From positions 19,526,358-19,590,357 of the forward strand of contig CM065814.1 of assembly GCA_033398695.1 (NCBI GenBank): 64,000 nt of DNA, in the 5' to 3' direction. Both the position numbers and the translations under genes were made by a program. A model generated the notes under the pieces. The model was given only the letters and a program-made list of their open reading frames with translations, ran no database searches and had not been told where the DNA came from. This DNA is from Orobanche coerulescens (taxonomy: Eukaryota > Streptophyta > Magnoliopsida > Lamiales > Orobanchaceae). This document shows, one piece after another, positions 34,558 through 45,866 of the stretch. Every line of letters begins with the position of its first letter. Positions within the stretch are counted from its first letter, which is position 1.

Positions 34558-34937
34558 TAAATGGTATCAGACCTTAGGTTGAGGAAACCTAGGCTGTCGG
34601 GTCAAGTCGTGTTGTTTGAGTCTTGTTTCGTCGGATTTTATCTGACTGAGTCGTGTCGCGACACGTCGTCTGAGTTTGTTGGCCGTGATTAGTATCGTGG
34701 GGCGATCATCATCTTCGTGCGACCTGTGGATGTAAGTCTCCCTTCTTTGTATTGTGCCTCGTGTGACACGAGCTATTTGTTTGATTTTGTGTTAAGTGAT
34801 GGAACCTTCATGTAGATTCTTCGTTTCGTGATGCGTTCGTGTGATTTTCTTATTTCGTTTGTATGAGGAGTGTTGTCATTATTTATGTCTTTTTTACTGT
34901 GATAATTGACTGTTTGTCTTCCCGGTAAAAGACATGT
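34558..34937 (+). mobile_element. D2 interior, 5' part, with primer binding site
   Basis: TGGTATCAGAC at 34562-34572 is the tRNA-iMet-type PBS, four bases after the LTR. The rest is a non-coding leader ending in CATGT (34933-34937), the left S duplication. Confidence 0.9.
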
Positions 34938-35289
34938 TGTAATATCCTAGAATTTCACTCTGAATTTTTCGCATTATTTTATCTGGGATGTACTGTACGG
35001 AGTGGGACCGACACGATATGAGTGGATAATTTTGGAAACCGTGATGCGCAAGATGTCTATCGAGGTTATTTTGATTCTAGGATATTACATGCTTGGTGTG
35101 TTTTCGATGTAGGATATACCGTATGAGTATTTATATGATTGCCGTACTTGGTCGACAGTTGTAATCGGGGGTATCGTGCATCAGATGTACCGTATGGAAA
35201 TGTTATCGGAACGAGTATATGTATTCGGTGTGTCGCGTGTATGTGTTCGGTTTATTGAGACGACAGACAGGGGAGGAATGGATTTGTTA

Positions 35290-35850
35290 ACGTACGTTAA
35301 GACTTTGAGATAACGTACGCTAAGTGGTACGTGTTACGTACGTTAAGAGTAAGGTATTACGTACGTAACAAGAGGAATCAGACAGTTAGGCCCGGTGTCG
35401 GCAGCTTTCGGCGGAGGATGTTGACAGGTGAGTCAACGTACGTGTTACGTACGTTATACAGGACGTGTTACGTACGTAACACGACCATTGTACTATAGCA
35501 AGTCAACGTACGTATTACGTACGCAACGGAATAAGTGTTACGTACGTTACGGGGCGGCTAGCCGAGTCGTGGCCGAGTGGACCTGTAGTGGCCGAGCATG
35601 GTCGGCAGTGACTCGCAGGGATGGCCGATCACGGTCGGAAGTGGCTCGCTGGGGGCTAGGACTGGCCGATTATGTACATAGGCAGTGGCCGGTTACGGCC
35701 GTAATGGCCGATTACGTACGTAAGGGAGGTGTCGGTTACGTACGTAAGGGTGCCGAACAAACTGGACAGAAGGTTAGGCCGCGGACGGCTACGTACGTAA
35801 GGACCCGCCGGTTACGTACGTAACTGGCCGGTAGGTCTCGGCCTATATAA
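35290..35850 (+). promoter_or_regulatory. S LTR promoter: TTACGTACGTAA array and TATA box
   Basis: Roughly fourteen copies of TTACGTACGTAA or one-base variants in about 530 bp, interspersed with GGCCGA blocks. The last is about 20 bp before TATATAA (35844-35850), itself set in GGCCTATATAAGGCC. Promoter activity is inferred. Confidence 0.65.
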
Positions 35851-38061
35851 GGCCTGGACCGAGTCACCCTTATCATTTTCCATTTTTCTTCGTTCCTTCC
35901 GCGATTTCTTCAGCAAATATGATGGTTTTGAGTAGAATCAACTTATAACAACATGTTTTGGAAGTTGGAATCATGGATTAACATCATCCTCCACCTGGAT
36001 CGAAGGTAAGAACACATGAACTTTTGGTTTTTGGATGTTCTTGAGGTTTCTTGGTGTTTTGGCCGATTTGCTTCGTTTTGATTCAGATTATTGATAGAAC
36101 TTGATTGTATACTCGTAATCATTCAATACTCTTGAAGTTTTGTGGAACAAATTCGAGTATTAATTCGTTAAAATGATTAAATTGGGTTATGTCTTCAAAG
36201 TGTTCGATGAAATGCCTCAATGAGTTGAACTTGGGAAATTCTATACGTTTTCGTATGAATGATGGTTGAATTGATATTGTTGTGATGATTCTTGGTATTT
36301 ACGAGAATTTTGTTAAGGGGAGATAATGAATTGGTGATCAAATGATTCGATTATGTTGTTATGAATATGGAATCGTAATATTCTCGATGTTCTTGGTAGT
36401 TGTTGCGATTCGTGATGTTATGAGAAGTATATATGTTGAAGACATCGTTAGGACCATTGAACACCGAATTTCGGCTTGTGTTCGTATTGTTAAGAGTTGA
36501 TACGGTTTGGTTTCGTATGATCGAGATGTCGTTGAACCATCGAGTTTGATTAGTTGGTCATTTCGATTGATTATTATTAAATGTATCGTTAACTAATTAT
36601 TGCATTAGGTTGCGTTTAGTGATCGTTGAAGTTAACCGTTGTCCGCGACGAGTGGGTCATGGAGCTTGTAGACGAAGACGGCGGGATTGATAGTGGCTTC
36701 GTCGAATTGGTATCAAGGCAAGTTATGCTTGCTCGCCATAATGTTAATAAATGATTTCGTTTTCATTTCATTTATGATTCATATAGCAATGGTATTATGG
36801 AATATATGAATTGTCGGAATGGTGGTATGTAAGATAAATCATAATGTATATGATTTTAAGGATGTCTAGTGGAAATGGGAACGTGAATTATAATTTGGTC
36901 TATTGCATGAGAAGTTGGATATCAAGGATTAGTTATCGTGTCGATGTTTAACTCGGGATGGTGGTTTGGTATTAGTTATGACTGTACATCATTTTGGATT
37001 GTCGGATAAACCGTGTATTCGTTCAGGGCGGTTGGTCGTGGAAAGGTTAGCGTCTCCAGCTTGAGGTAAATTAATATTGTTAGAATATGATAATCATCAT
37101 GTTGCATTTTTGCATGTGTGTGTTGATATTTCATACGGTGAATGTGCACCATTGTTTGTTACGTTTTGTGAAGTGCTCTTTCTTGAGCCGTAATCTGTGG
37201 GGCCGATGTGTTGGGGATAAAACCTGTATGGTACCCGAATGGAAATGTATTAGGGGATAAGACCTAAATACCTATGTCCGGAGTATTCCTGAGTAGATGC
37301 TTCTGTGACCCTCGGCTGCTGCCTTGGGAGTTTATGTGATATTGTCCGAAGTATTCCTGAGTAGATGCTTCCGTGACCCTTGGCTGCTGCCTTGGGAGTT
37401 TATGTGCTATTATTATATGCATTGTTGAGCATGCTGTGGGCTACTGTCTGACGGAATACGACATTGTGGTCGTGTCGGTCTTTCATGATCAAGTTATTGT
37501 TTCCCTCTGGAAAATCTTCTGATCCTTGTTGGATATGCGTTTCTTCGAGATCTGTTGTCATGTTGTATCGTGGCATATCTGGAGTCAGATACGTTATGAT
37601 CGTTCATGTGTAGGATTTTCGAACGGCACGTAGCATGTGTTGGTTTCGACCTCATATTGAACCGTGCACACGAGACGATTTCGTGAGGCCGATTAGGTAC
37701 GAGACCAGCGCGTGTATTGATCAATACCCGTGGTTGGCTTGTACACGGACACATGTCCGGATCGAGCGTATCGTGACGCCCATCTTGAGTCTTATTGATT
37801 GGTCGCTCACACCATGTATAATCGGTTCTGTTTCGATATTCGGTTGTCTTTGAAACCCCGTATATATGATTTGTATATGGTTGACGATTTTATTCTCTCG
37901 TATCCGCCGTTGAACCTTTACTAATCTCGCTCGAGTTACCATATCGATGGTCAACTCATTGACATCGATCCTTTATAAATCTCGCTTGGAGTTCACCCCG
38001 CATTGGTAATCTCGTTCGTTATTGATCCTTATTGATTCCGCTTGGGAGTTGTCTCACCATT

Positions 38062-38395
38062 GGTATTCTTGGTTATTAGTCCTTGATTGATGTTATTGGA
38101 GTTTACCGTATCGTTGGTATTCCCGGTTGTTGGTCCTTATTGATCTTGCTAGAGTTTACTGTGTCGTCAGTATTCTCGGTTATTGACCCTTCATTGATCC
38201 TTACCGTGTCATCGGTATTCTCGGTTATTGATTCTTCGTTGATCCTTACCGTGTCATCGGTATTCTCGGTTGTCGAACTTTTATTGATCTTGTTGGGATT
38301 TGCCATATTGTCGGTATTCTCGGTTATGGATTCTTCCTTGATCTTGTTGGAGTTACCATACCATGGCATTCTCGTTCGTGGTTGATCCTTTGTCG
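38062..38395 (+). repeat. Minisatellite inside S (D2 copy)
   Basis: About seven units beginning GGTATTCTCGGTTATTG, spaced 45 or 54 bp and ending in variants of TTACCGTGTCATC. Open on both strands for about 90-100 codons only because the unit lengths are multiples of three. Confidence 0.85.
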
Positions 38396-39219
38396 ATCTT
38401 ATGTGGAAATATCATGTCATTGATATTTCCGTTGTGATGCATTAATTGTTTATCATTATTGACTGTGTCAACATTCGTGTTTTGCATTGGTATTTGGGAC
38501 TTGCTATTGTCTCGGAACAGTTGGATTACAGGTGTGCTATGTGATATCGGTTTTATCAGGATTGGGATTCGATTGTGCGACCCAGCCGGCAGAATCGAAC
38601 TTGACCAGATTATTCTATACTCGAGATATGTTTCTGTTTGGAAACATTGGTAGTGTTTCGGATACAGTACAGGTGATTACATTTGAATTCGTTCATTACT
38701 TAAGGACACGAGGCGTGGAATATGGTAAGATTTGATTGTTATGGTTGTGACAGGTTGGTAAGGTTACTTCGGTGAGATCATATTTGGAATTATTCTTACC
38801 TTGTAATTACATTGATATGTATTGTTTTTGTGATGTGATCGTTATCATTGTTGAGTATTATGGCTGACCCCGTCGTGGGCTTTATCTTTTAGGTACTCGG
38901 AGTTCGAGCTAGTAGCGGTCGTGAAGGCATGAGCTTTTCGGTGATACTGGCTATGGCGTAGTTGTTGGGATTCGAGTGTTCTTTCTGGTTTTTATAATTC
39001 CGCTGCAAATGTATTTAATTATGTTTTTATCCGCTGCGTGCGTATATTTAAAATGGCTTTCGGTATTCTTTGAACTGTGTTTTTATTCGCTGCGTGTGTG
39101 TGTACTTCAAAGGGCCTTTTTGCATTTTTAAACGTTTGCGAAAATGATTTTAGCCTTGTGGGTTCCAATATGGGGCCCACGGCGCTGTAATATTCCCGGT
39201 CGGTTTTGGGGGTGTTACA

Positions 39220-40900
39220 CATGTATTGTCTTGACTTTGTACGATTTGATGCGTATATTATAATATGTTTAAACGAATATTGTTACATGAGCATTTTTGG
39301 GCATTCTAGCCCATTGAATTATTTTTGAAAACCTTGAGTATCTTAGAAAATAAATTTCGAGACGTACTTTTAAATTGAATCGTTTTCTCGTGGTACTTCC
39401 AAGGTGCCACAATATGTTTCCAAATTTTTCTACTCGAGGACCAAAATGTTTTGAGATATTTTCAATGTTTTAGAAACACTTATACTTAGACCCGAGGGTC
39501 GAATATTTCTGAAAGTTTTTCACTAAGAGAAAATGTCCTCACTTTTGCTTAAACGCAAGATGATTTTCAAAGTCTCGAAAATGATGTTTGTTCAACTTTT
39601 TGTAAAATGATACTCAAGATCAACTAGTGTCTCCAAACTGTTTTCAAAAGGTGGTTTTCGTTTTTAAAACCCATCATTTCCTGCTTGTGGTCGGACAAAG
39701 TGTGTATGATGTTGGTATTGAATATTGTCGCCTCGTAGTGATTTCTGCGTTGTCGTGCATGTGCGAGCTGTTAGAGCTTGGTTTGGTATGACCGTGTGCA
39801 TCGGTGATGGTTCTGTTATGTGTCGGTTGTTTAATGTCTTGTTACCTTGCTCCCGTTTTTGTGAATTTCGTGGACGAGGTCGGAGGTAATACCCGCACTA
39901 TTTTGACCTCGGTATTTTCTCTTTCTCCATTCTATCGACTTGCTCGTGTTTGTTGTTACTTTGTGAACTTGTTCTGTATTTCGGTTTCATCGTCCAAACG
40001 AGCTGTGATCTTGTTGTGGGTCGATCTAGTTATCGCTGTGACTTTTTCGAGTTTAGTTCGATTCTTGTGAACCTTGTTCGGAAGTGACATCATTTGGTTC
40101 TATTAACTCTTCTATTCGATGTAGATCGGATTTTCAATTTCTGTATTTTCGACTCTGTCGACTCGTTTATGTTCGTTGACATTTTCTGAACTTTCCCTAT
40201 CCCTTGCTGTTATTGATCGAACAGGGGTGGTATTGTTTCGGGATAACTCGTTTGTCGTTTTGACTTTTCAATCACTATTCTCTTTCCTGTGGATCTTATG
40301 GGAACGCATGTCTTGTTGTTCTCACCAGATCATTGTGGGAGTTGTTGTTTGAACTTTATTGTTCTTCGTGATTCGAACATGATTCTTCGATTTTTGTTGT
40401 CTTGATCGTTGTGGTTCGATCGTTTGATTGTTCGGTTTTTATTGATCTCGTTCCGTGATTGGTGAACGTTCAGGCTCCTTCGTAATTCCCTTAAGTTCGG
40501 GAAATTAGTGTCATTTTCGATCTTCCAACCCTTAGGCGGTGGAATTCCGTATTTGTTCAGCGTTTGGCTCGCGTTTTGATTGATGTACCGTTGGGTTGGT
40601 CAATCGTATTGATTTTCGTTCGTTGTGTTTTGTGATTGTCCGGATAATTGACTTGATTGTATTATCCATTTGATGACGCTTGTCACTTGTTGGTTTTATT
40701 ATATCCCTAACGGCGACGTTGTGTTGGTCGTCGTGGAGCGTGTTTTCAAACCGTATATTCCGTTGTGTTGTTTGTAACGTTTCGCCGTTGGGCGTTAGTT
40801 ACGCGTTTCTTGCGTATCTCGTTGAGTTTTCCTGGTGGGATATTGCTTCTCCCTACTTGTTTTAAGTTTCGGGACGAAACTTCTTTTAAGGAGGGTAGAA
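39220..40900 (+). mobile_element. D2 interior, 3' part, with polypurine tract
   Basis: Non-coding, 1.68 kb. It ends with CTTTTAAGGAGGGTAGAA (40883-40900), the polypurine tract, directly before LTR 2. No retroviral domain is visible in any frame. Total D interior without S is only about 2.06 kb. Confidence 0.87.
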
Positions 40901-42320
40901 TGTAATATCCGCAATTTTCGATTTCCGGTAATTTCTTTTTTTCGGTCGGATTCCGTTTTGATGACTCGCTCATGACCGTTTCGTCATTATGAGAATGATT
41001 AATTCTACACTTTTTGACATCCGAGTTCGTTTCGGTGTCGTTTTGTTGAGTTCCGTGCTTTTTAGCGAATTTTCCGCACTTGAGTTCGATTCTTGCGAAT
41101 CTCGCTCAAGCTATTGTTTCGAGTTTCCTGTAAGTCCGTTTAACTTTGTTAGACGTGTTGTGAACTTCGGTTTGATTATTCGATCACGTATCGTGATTTC
41201 CGGGCGTTCTGGGCCATTTTGTAATTTCTTGAAAGTTACGGGTATCCGTATCTGTAATTGTTGTCTCGACCAGTTTCTTGGTCGCGTATGATTAATTATG
41301 GTATTATGTTTTCATTTCGGGTCGTTGATGTTGTCTGCGAACTTTTCGTCGTGTTCGTTAAAATGCGTTTTGAAATCGAGTCGCCGAGCCCTCGTGTTCG
41401 AGCACGGGCCGGACGGTTATGGATCGCCGGACGATTGCAGGCACCGGCCGGACGGTGCGGCGAGAACCGCGTAGCGCACGCCTTCGGCCGGAAGGCTGCG
41501 CGCTAACGGCAGTGTAGCGCACGCCTATCGGCCGCCTAACGACGCTTATCACGTGCGGGCGGTGGAGTCTGGTTACGAATCGGTCGGGCTCGGCAGTAGC
41601 CCACGCTCTTGTTGGGCATTGCGCACGCTTCGGCCGTGAGTAGCGCGCTTCTGGCCGGAAAGGCTGCGCCGCTACTGGACGAGCGATCTAGTCCAAGAGG
41701 TCATCGGATTGCGGCTCGGGCCGATAGCGCGCTAGCTCGGCACTTAGCGCGCTAGTCCGGCCCAGTATAAATGTGACAGAGCAGTCACATTTCATCTCGT
41801 TTTTCATTTCCTTCCTTCTCCGTCCGTGGCTGGCGATTCATGGGTGACGAAGCCATGTTGTTTAACAACAAATCCATGAAGTTGTTGAGTTCATAACATC
41901 AATCAATCATCCGTTATCATCCTTTGATCCAGCGAATCAAGGTAATCTTCCTTAGAACCCTAATTTCGTGAATTTGGAGGTTTTTGCATTTTTGTCCGAT
42001 TCGTTCCGTGTTGTTGATTAATTCATGATGGGTATGATTAATCTTGGTAGTATTCTTGTGTTTAACATCATTTAATCCATTGTTCTACGTCGAATCGAAG
42101 TATATTTCTTGATTTCCTTCGAATTGACTTTTTGGGGGATTTGTCTCCGATATCGTTTATCATCCGTTTTCGATGGATCGATTATGCTTAAATGATGTTG
42201 TTAAACATATTCTATGGATTGTATATCCATATTTCAACTTGGAATTCCGTTTTCGTGTTTTGTCGGGACGAATCGTGTTCTTGGCCGTTTTGGGGAAAAC
42301 ACTTGAACATTCGTCGTTCG
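40901..42320 (+). mobile_element. D array LTR 2, first half
   Basis: Starts TGTAATATCCGC and ends with the left GTTCG duplication (42316-42320). It serves both as 3' LTR of the first unit and 5' LTR of the second. At several positions it agrees with LTR 3 rather than LTR 1. Its palindrome array and TATAAAT box (41471-41772) contain many small deletions relative to LTR 1. Confidence 0.92.
41471..41772 (+). promoter_or_regulatory. D LTR 2 promoter region
   Basis: Same layout as 17200-17516, with TATAAAT at 41766-41772, but most palindromes are shortened, for example TAGCGCGCTA forms. Whether this is true decay or consensus error is unclear. Confidence 0.5.
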
Positions 42321-43469
42321 TGTTGTTGCCCAAAATATTTATCCGAAGATTAATACTGCTGGAAGACGGACAACAAACAACAATTGCGGGAGCACTTCCG
42401 AGAGAAGATAAATAATACAAGATTTGCCGGGTTTGTTAGGCCCGGGCTTGAATGCTCTCGCGAGATGATATTAATACAAATATTCGTGGATACAAGTATT
42501 AATAAGAGAAATCTAAATACAATGAGTGTAAAAAGACTCTGTTAATCCGGCTCTTGAGCGAAGCTCGGTGTTCTTCGTCCCTGCCGATCGCTTGCCGGAT
42601 GAGAGAGGCTGGGAGAAGAAGGACCGAATGATAGCTATTGCAAAGAGTTGGAGATAGCCAAGTGCTGGGAGTTTTGCTTCTGTATAGTGTGAAATCCGAA
42701 GGAAGTTGAAGAAGAATCCAAGTGCAGGGAGCCTTGTATATATAGGGGCAGCCGGGTCTTGTCCTCTGGCGGGCGATCGCCTTCCGGCCATTATAATAAT
42801 GGGGCGATCGTCCGCCGGCCAATATTATAATGGGGCGATCACCCGGGCTGTCGGGCTAGAGTCCAAGGGAGAGGCTGGCGCCAGCTGGGCGGTCCAATGA
42901 GGAGCCAGCACGCGTCCGAAGTCAGTGTCACATGCGGCCCTACTGACAGCTTTCGGCGGACTCACTGTCACATGCGGCCCTACTGACAGCTTTCGGCGGA
43001 ATCACTGTCACATGCGGCCCTACTGACAACTTTCGGCGGCTTGTCGGCTGGTGGAAAGATTCCGCCAGGCTGTGGTCAATGATCCGAGATTCGCGGATCT
43101 TGTCTCGGTTCTTGCACGTGGTGCCAGTTACTGAGGTCGTCTCTAGATGGTCATCAGAGGTCGCCATCGGCCAGTTACTGAGGGTCGGCATTGGTCGGTC
43201 ACCAAGGGTCGGTCGGCAGATGCCGAGGGATGGTCGTCCGCTTGTCGGTCGCCAGGAGTCGGTCGCCGAGTACCAAGAGACGATCGTATTTGATGTCGAT
43301 CGCTCGGCACCGGGACTTGTCCTGGGACCTTCGGTTGGCCGATTTAGCTTGTCCGTTGGGCTAAGGCTAGGCTGCCGCCGATCGGCGATTACGCCTTGGC
43401 TCGCGATGACTCGGTCGCCCGATCTCCGAGGCGATCGCCAGTCGGAGAGTGTTAATTATTGACATAACA
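42321..43469 (-). mobile_element. T 3' LTR of second composite
   Basis: 1149 bp, about 50 bp shorter than 18065-19263 owing to local losses near 43120-43135 and 43370-43412, which cluster at CTG/CAG sites. The polypurine tract follows at 43470-43486. Confidence 0.9.
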
Positions 43470-44138
43470 ATTGCCCCCCAGCTTGCTCCTATGTTGAAGA
43501 CATGGGGCGAGGTGGTTCTTGCTGGCGATCGTGTAAGGATGAGGACGGGCGATCTTTGCTGAGCTGACTTAGCATTCGGACTTGGGCTATCATGGTCGAT
43601 TGGCTAGCTATCTTTCGGTCTTGTACCTGCAAAAACAACATTGGCCGATCCCCCACGAAAACTTGGTGGTTTCGCTTGTTTGAGGAATCGTGCACAGTCG
43701 CGGAGATCGATGGACCGACTCCATGACCGTGTCTTGGTGCGCGAAGACATTGAGTGTCTCGTGACTCACTTTATTATGAGGGTCCTCTGTTAGGCTGCGC
43801 CTCGCCTCGTATTTAAACGAAGGGCATGCGGTCTCGGTCTAGAGGAGTCCTTGCGTGGGGCAGCGTCGGATGAATCAACTCCACGCCCGCGGATTGTTAG
43901 CTCTGCTTCCACCTCGGCCAGCCATGGAGATGGCCGACCTCGACGGTGTACGTTGAGACGGGGCTAATGGCACGTGTCCACTGATTAATTTTGGAGAGCC
44001 CTCAGACTACGCCGGCCTCGTATTTAAACTAAGGGCAGGCGATCTCGGCAGAAAGGGACCTTGCATGGCCGAAGCAGCCGGTTCCATCGACTGCCAGGAC
44101 CATGGCTTTATGATGTGCGGCGGAGGCGATCGCGAGCC

Positions 44139-45481
44139 TTAGTCCCTCATTAAAAATGTACTGTAGGCGGTGAGCGAGTCCTCCGGCTCTGCTGGATAGT
44201 AGCGATCGGGCTGGGAGACTGGAGGTCGTCGCGCGGGCGCCGATCGCTCTACTCCTAGGCTAAGAAGAAGCCTTTGCCTGGACAGGAAATCTGCGGCTCT
44301 AGCCCGGAAGGCTGCGTAGGTCGTCGGTTGGGTCTTCGTGAGATGCCTGAACATAGGCGAAAAACCCTGAAACCCTCCTAGGACCGCGTAGAGGGCGGTC
44401 TCATCGCTTACGGGTTCGCCGTTGAGGATGATCCCATCTACCCGGTCGATGTAGTCCGAGTCGGACTCTTCTTCTCCCTGCTTGATTTGCATCATGCGAA
44501 GGCGACCTTCAGGCCGGACGACTCTGGTGGCGAAGTACTCCGTGAAGACGTGCGCCAGCTCGTTAAAGGAGCCAATGGACCGAGGTGGCAATGAGGTGTA
44601 CCACCGGTGGGCGAGGTCGTCCAGGCCGAGAGGAACATTCGGCACCGGGTCGCGTCCGATGCCCCACACCCGGTCATGTAGATGTTGAACTTGTTCAGGT
44701 GTGATTGGGGGTCCGATCGCCCCTCGTACACGGGAGTTTGAGGAGGAGCGATCTTGTGCTGCACCGGGGCGAGCTCGATGTTGATCGCGAGCGGCTCGCT
44801 TGGCTCGGCGATCGTCTTCATGGCGCCTTCCCTGGATTGCAGGAGCGCCTTCATGTCGTCGATCTGACGTTGCATCGCAGCCATCGCCGTGGCTCGGTCG
44901 CTCGCTGATCGGCTTTGGGAGCGGGAGCCGAGGCGATCTTGTACCGATCTCCGGACTCTGCTGCTGCCGACCTCGGCAATTTGGCGAGGGGGAGCTAGAC
45001 GGATGGGCTGCCTTCTGGGAGCCGGGTAGGTCGAGCTCCTGGTGACGGACTCAAACTCCGTCGTCTCGTAGCTGGGGCCGGACTGCCCCGGTCGCCAGGT
45101 CGGGTCACAGCCCAGGCGATCGAAGACAGAGGTGCCCCGGCTGCCGAGCGTCTCCTCTTGCGGACGAGAGCCTCCTGGCGATCGCTCGGCCAGTAACGCC
45201 TTGAGCTTCCGCTTGAACTTCCGGCGGGCGACCGAGGGGGTGATAGCAGGGGGCGCGTCGAGGGCACACCGTCGCTCCTGTAGGACGGCCATGACCTCGT
45301 CGATCTGTTCCTTGGTTCGGAGCTGATCGAGCGAGAGGCTTGGGCCGCCATCCAGGGATGGGATCGAGCGTCTCTGACCGCGGCGGCTGCCTTCCACCAT
45401 CGGCTGCGGCTCGGACTGGGACAGAACGGGGGGTCTGGCCGACTGGTCAGCGGCTTTCTTCGACGCGGAGGCGGTAGACAT
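44139..45481 (-). pseudogene. gag: T gag of second composite (one frameshift)
   Basis: Open from ATG 45481 (MSTASASKKAADQS) through the Ser/Arg-rich N-terminus and into the gag domain (VYEGRSDPQSHLNKF, GASDATRCRMF). The frame is lost near 44630 and resumes in another frame to 44139 with the HRWYTSLPPRSIGSF and DYIDRVDGIILN blocks. At the break, the first composite reads CCAGCGTCAGAGGGAAC where this copy reads CCAGGCCGAGAGGAAC, a CAG-site discrepancy. The two copies break at different places, so an intact gag existed when the unit was duplicated, or both breaks are sequencing errors. Gag only; no pol. Confidence 0.9.
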
Positions 45482-45609
45482 GATTTCTGAAGGATTTCTT
45501 TGAAGTGCAGTGAGTGTCACTTCAAGTATATGCCCCGAGAACAGTGAGTGTTCTTCGGGACGGTAGGAATAAAAATTTGAGGGTTGGATCCCCTTCCTCT
45601 AGCGCCAGT

Positions 45610-45866
45610 TGTTGTTGCCCAAAATATTTATCCGAAGATTAATACTGCTGGAAGACGAACAACAAACAGCAATTGCGGGAGCACTTCCGAGAGAAGATAA
45701 ATAATACAAGATTTGCCAGGTTTATTAGGCCCGGGCTTGAATGCTCTCGCGAAATGATATTAATACAAATATTCGTGGATACAAGTATTAATGAGAGAAA
45801 TCTAAATACAATGAGTGTAAAAAGACTCTGTTAATCCGGCTCTTGAGCGAAGCTCGGTGTTCTTCG
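45610..45866 (-). mobile_element. T LTR remnant of second composite
   Basis: Identical in extent and junction to 21400-21656. The PBS complement (CTCTAGCGCCA) lies just to its left, at about 45597-45607. Confidence 0.88.

Larger units (their letters stand above)
34938..39219 (+). mobile_element. Family S solo LTR inside D2
   Basis: 4282 bp starting TGTAATATCCTAG and ending GGGGTGTTACA, flanked by CATGT (34933-34937 and 39220-39224). No internal PBS, polypurine tract or coding region. Compared with the copies at 3213 and 49329 it has several local scrambles at CTG/CAG sites (for example 36640-36662 and 36728-36742). Confidence 0.87.

Noticed and set aside
35290..35830. CRISPR-like or satellite array
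   Set aside because: Motifs are short palindromes with irregular spacing and no unique spacers of constant length.
38103..38369. Repeat protein encoded by the S minisatellite (about 88-100 codons on either strand)
   Set aside because: Unit lengths are multiples of three, so both strands stay open; lies in a solo LTR; no evidence of coding.
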